A DNA stretch of 5,404 bases from Actinomycetota bacterium. GTDB lineage: Bacteria > Actinomycetota > Actinomycetes > Actinomycetales > Microbacteriaceae. Under the pieces are notes generated by a model. The model was not told the DNA's origin. It saw only the letters and a list, made by a program, of their open reading frames with translations, and ran no database searches. Shown one piece after another: positions 4,998 through 5,404 of this stretch (position 1 is the stretch's first letter; every line of letters starts with the position of its first letter). Both the position numbers and the translations under genes were made by a program. The stretch covers positions 1 to 5,404 of the forward strand of contig VGAV01000190.1 in assembly GCA_016870695.1 (NCBI GenBank). Direction: 5' to 3'.

Positions 4998-5404
4998 TGA
5001 GCGCGTTGACCACCCCGACCGGCCGCGAACCGGCCCTGGTCGCCCAGCCCCGCCCCGACGGCTCCGCGCCGCTCGCCCTCGTCCTCGGCGCGACCGGCTA
5101 CCTCGGCGGGCGGCTCGTCCCGCGTCTCCTCTCCGCCGGCTACCGGGTGCGCGTCCTCGCACGCGACGTCCGTCGCATCCAGGCCTTCCCGTGGGGCGGC
5201 GACGTCGAGTCGGTCCAGGGCGACGCCACCGACCCGGTGGCGGTGGGTGAGGCCGTCGAGGGCGTGGACGTGCTCTATTACCTGATCCACTCGATGGGCG
5301 GCGGGCGCGACTTCGAGAGCACCGACCGGCGGGCGGCCCGGACGGTCGCGGACGCGGCGGCCGCGGCATCCGTGTCCCGCATCGTCTATCTCGGCGGTCT
5401 GCAC
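4997..5404 (+). CDS. NAD(P)-binding Rossmann (SDR/NmrA-like) protein, YbjT-like, N-terminal part
   Basis: The frame from the ATG at 4997 runs open to the right edge, giving 136 residues of a protein whose family is usually near 480-500 residues. It begins MSALTTPTGREPALVAQ, a polar leader of about 25 residues. The Rossmann fold follows: strand LALVLG, then the dinucleotide-binding glycines G31-A-T-G34-Y-L-G37, and at the end of strand two L-A-R56-D, where the arginine suggests NADP preference. G-D76-A-T-D79 follows strand three, and then D91-V-L-Y-Y-L-I-H-S-M-G101. The H-S-M-G segment plus the following R-D-F-x5-R-R-A-A and I-V-Y-L-G-G-L-H are what I recall for E. coli YbjT and its actinobacterial relatives (often with a C-terminal DUF2867-type region, which here would lie outside the window). 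It is probably a cytoplasmic or membrane-associated oxidoreductase-like protein. Substrate and reaction are unknown. It is transcribed divergently from the ProP-like gene. Confidence 0.85.
   Translation, partial: MSALTTPTGREPALVAQPRPDGSAPLALVLGATGYLGGRLVPRLLSAGYRVRVLARDVRRIQAFPWGGDVESVQGDATDPVAVGEAVEGVDVLYYLIHSMGGGRDFESTDRRAARTVADAAAAASVSRIVYLGGLH

Noticed and set aside
4952..5404. Minus-strand frames opposite the YbjT-like gene
   Set aside because: They are Arg/Gly/Ala-rich with no domain, while the plus frame shows a clear Rossmann fold with GATGYLG and an HSMG segment.
1..5404. A hidden defence, CRISPR, phage or other novel system
   Set aside because: All coding space is taken by recognisable chromosomal families. 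There are no direct-repeat arrays, transposase ends, tRNA-attachment duplications or composition shifts, and the lone HerA-like ATPase has no nuclease partner here.

Overview
This is a very GC-rich window (roughly 70% by eye) with strong G/C bias at third codon positions. It comes from a high-GC actinobacterium. The protein versions, promoter style and frequent Ala-Ser codon pair GCA-TCC look like Microbacteriaceae, most likely Microbacterium or a close relative; that genus-level call is inference. The region is densely coding and looks like ordinary chromosome. I see no RNA gene, insertion sequence, CRISPR array, integration site or other sign of transfer.

Layout: (1) 2-772, plus strand, the C-terminal two thirds of a Bcr/CflA-type drug efflux transporter, cut by the left edge. 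(2) 784-824, a perfect 13-bp inverted repeat just after its stop, probably a terminator hairpin. (3) 859-1557, plus, a complete PAP2-family membrane phosphatase with all three catalytic motifs. (4) 1568-3409, plus, a complete HerA-like DUF853 P-loop ATPase, 10 nt after the phosphatase, with its own apparent leaderless promoter overlapping the phosphatase stop codon. (5) 3422-4903, minus, a complete ProP-like MFS symporter of the metabolite:H+ symporter family, convergent with the ATPase across only 12 nt. (6) 4904-4996, a 93-nt divergent intergenic region with two inverted repeats. (7) 4997 to the right edge, plus, the N-terminal 136 residues of a YbjT-like NAD(P)-binding Rossmann protein, also apparently on a leaderless mRNA.

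The genes do not form one pathway. They are a drug exporter, a lipid phosphatase, a putative DNA-associated ATPase, an osmolyte or organic-acid importer, and a putative NAD(P)-dependent oxidoreductase or sugar-nucleotide-type Rossmann protein. The phosphatase and the ATPase may be co-transcribed because of their spacing, but no functional link is evident. All gaps between genes are under 100 nt.

No previously undescribed system stands out. The points most worth a second look are two leaderless promoters with identical geometry, an over-represented 8-mer (CGGCATCC), the paired inverted repeats in the divergent promoter region, and a ProP-like transporter that lacks the C-terminal coiled coil of E. 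coli ProP.
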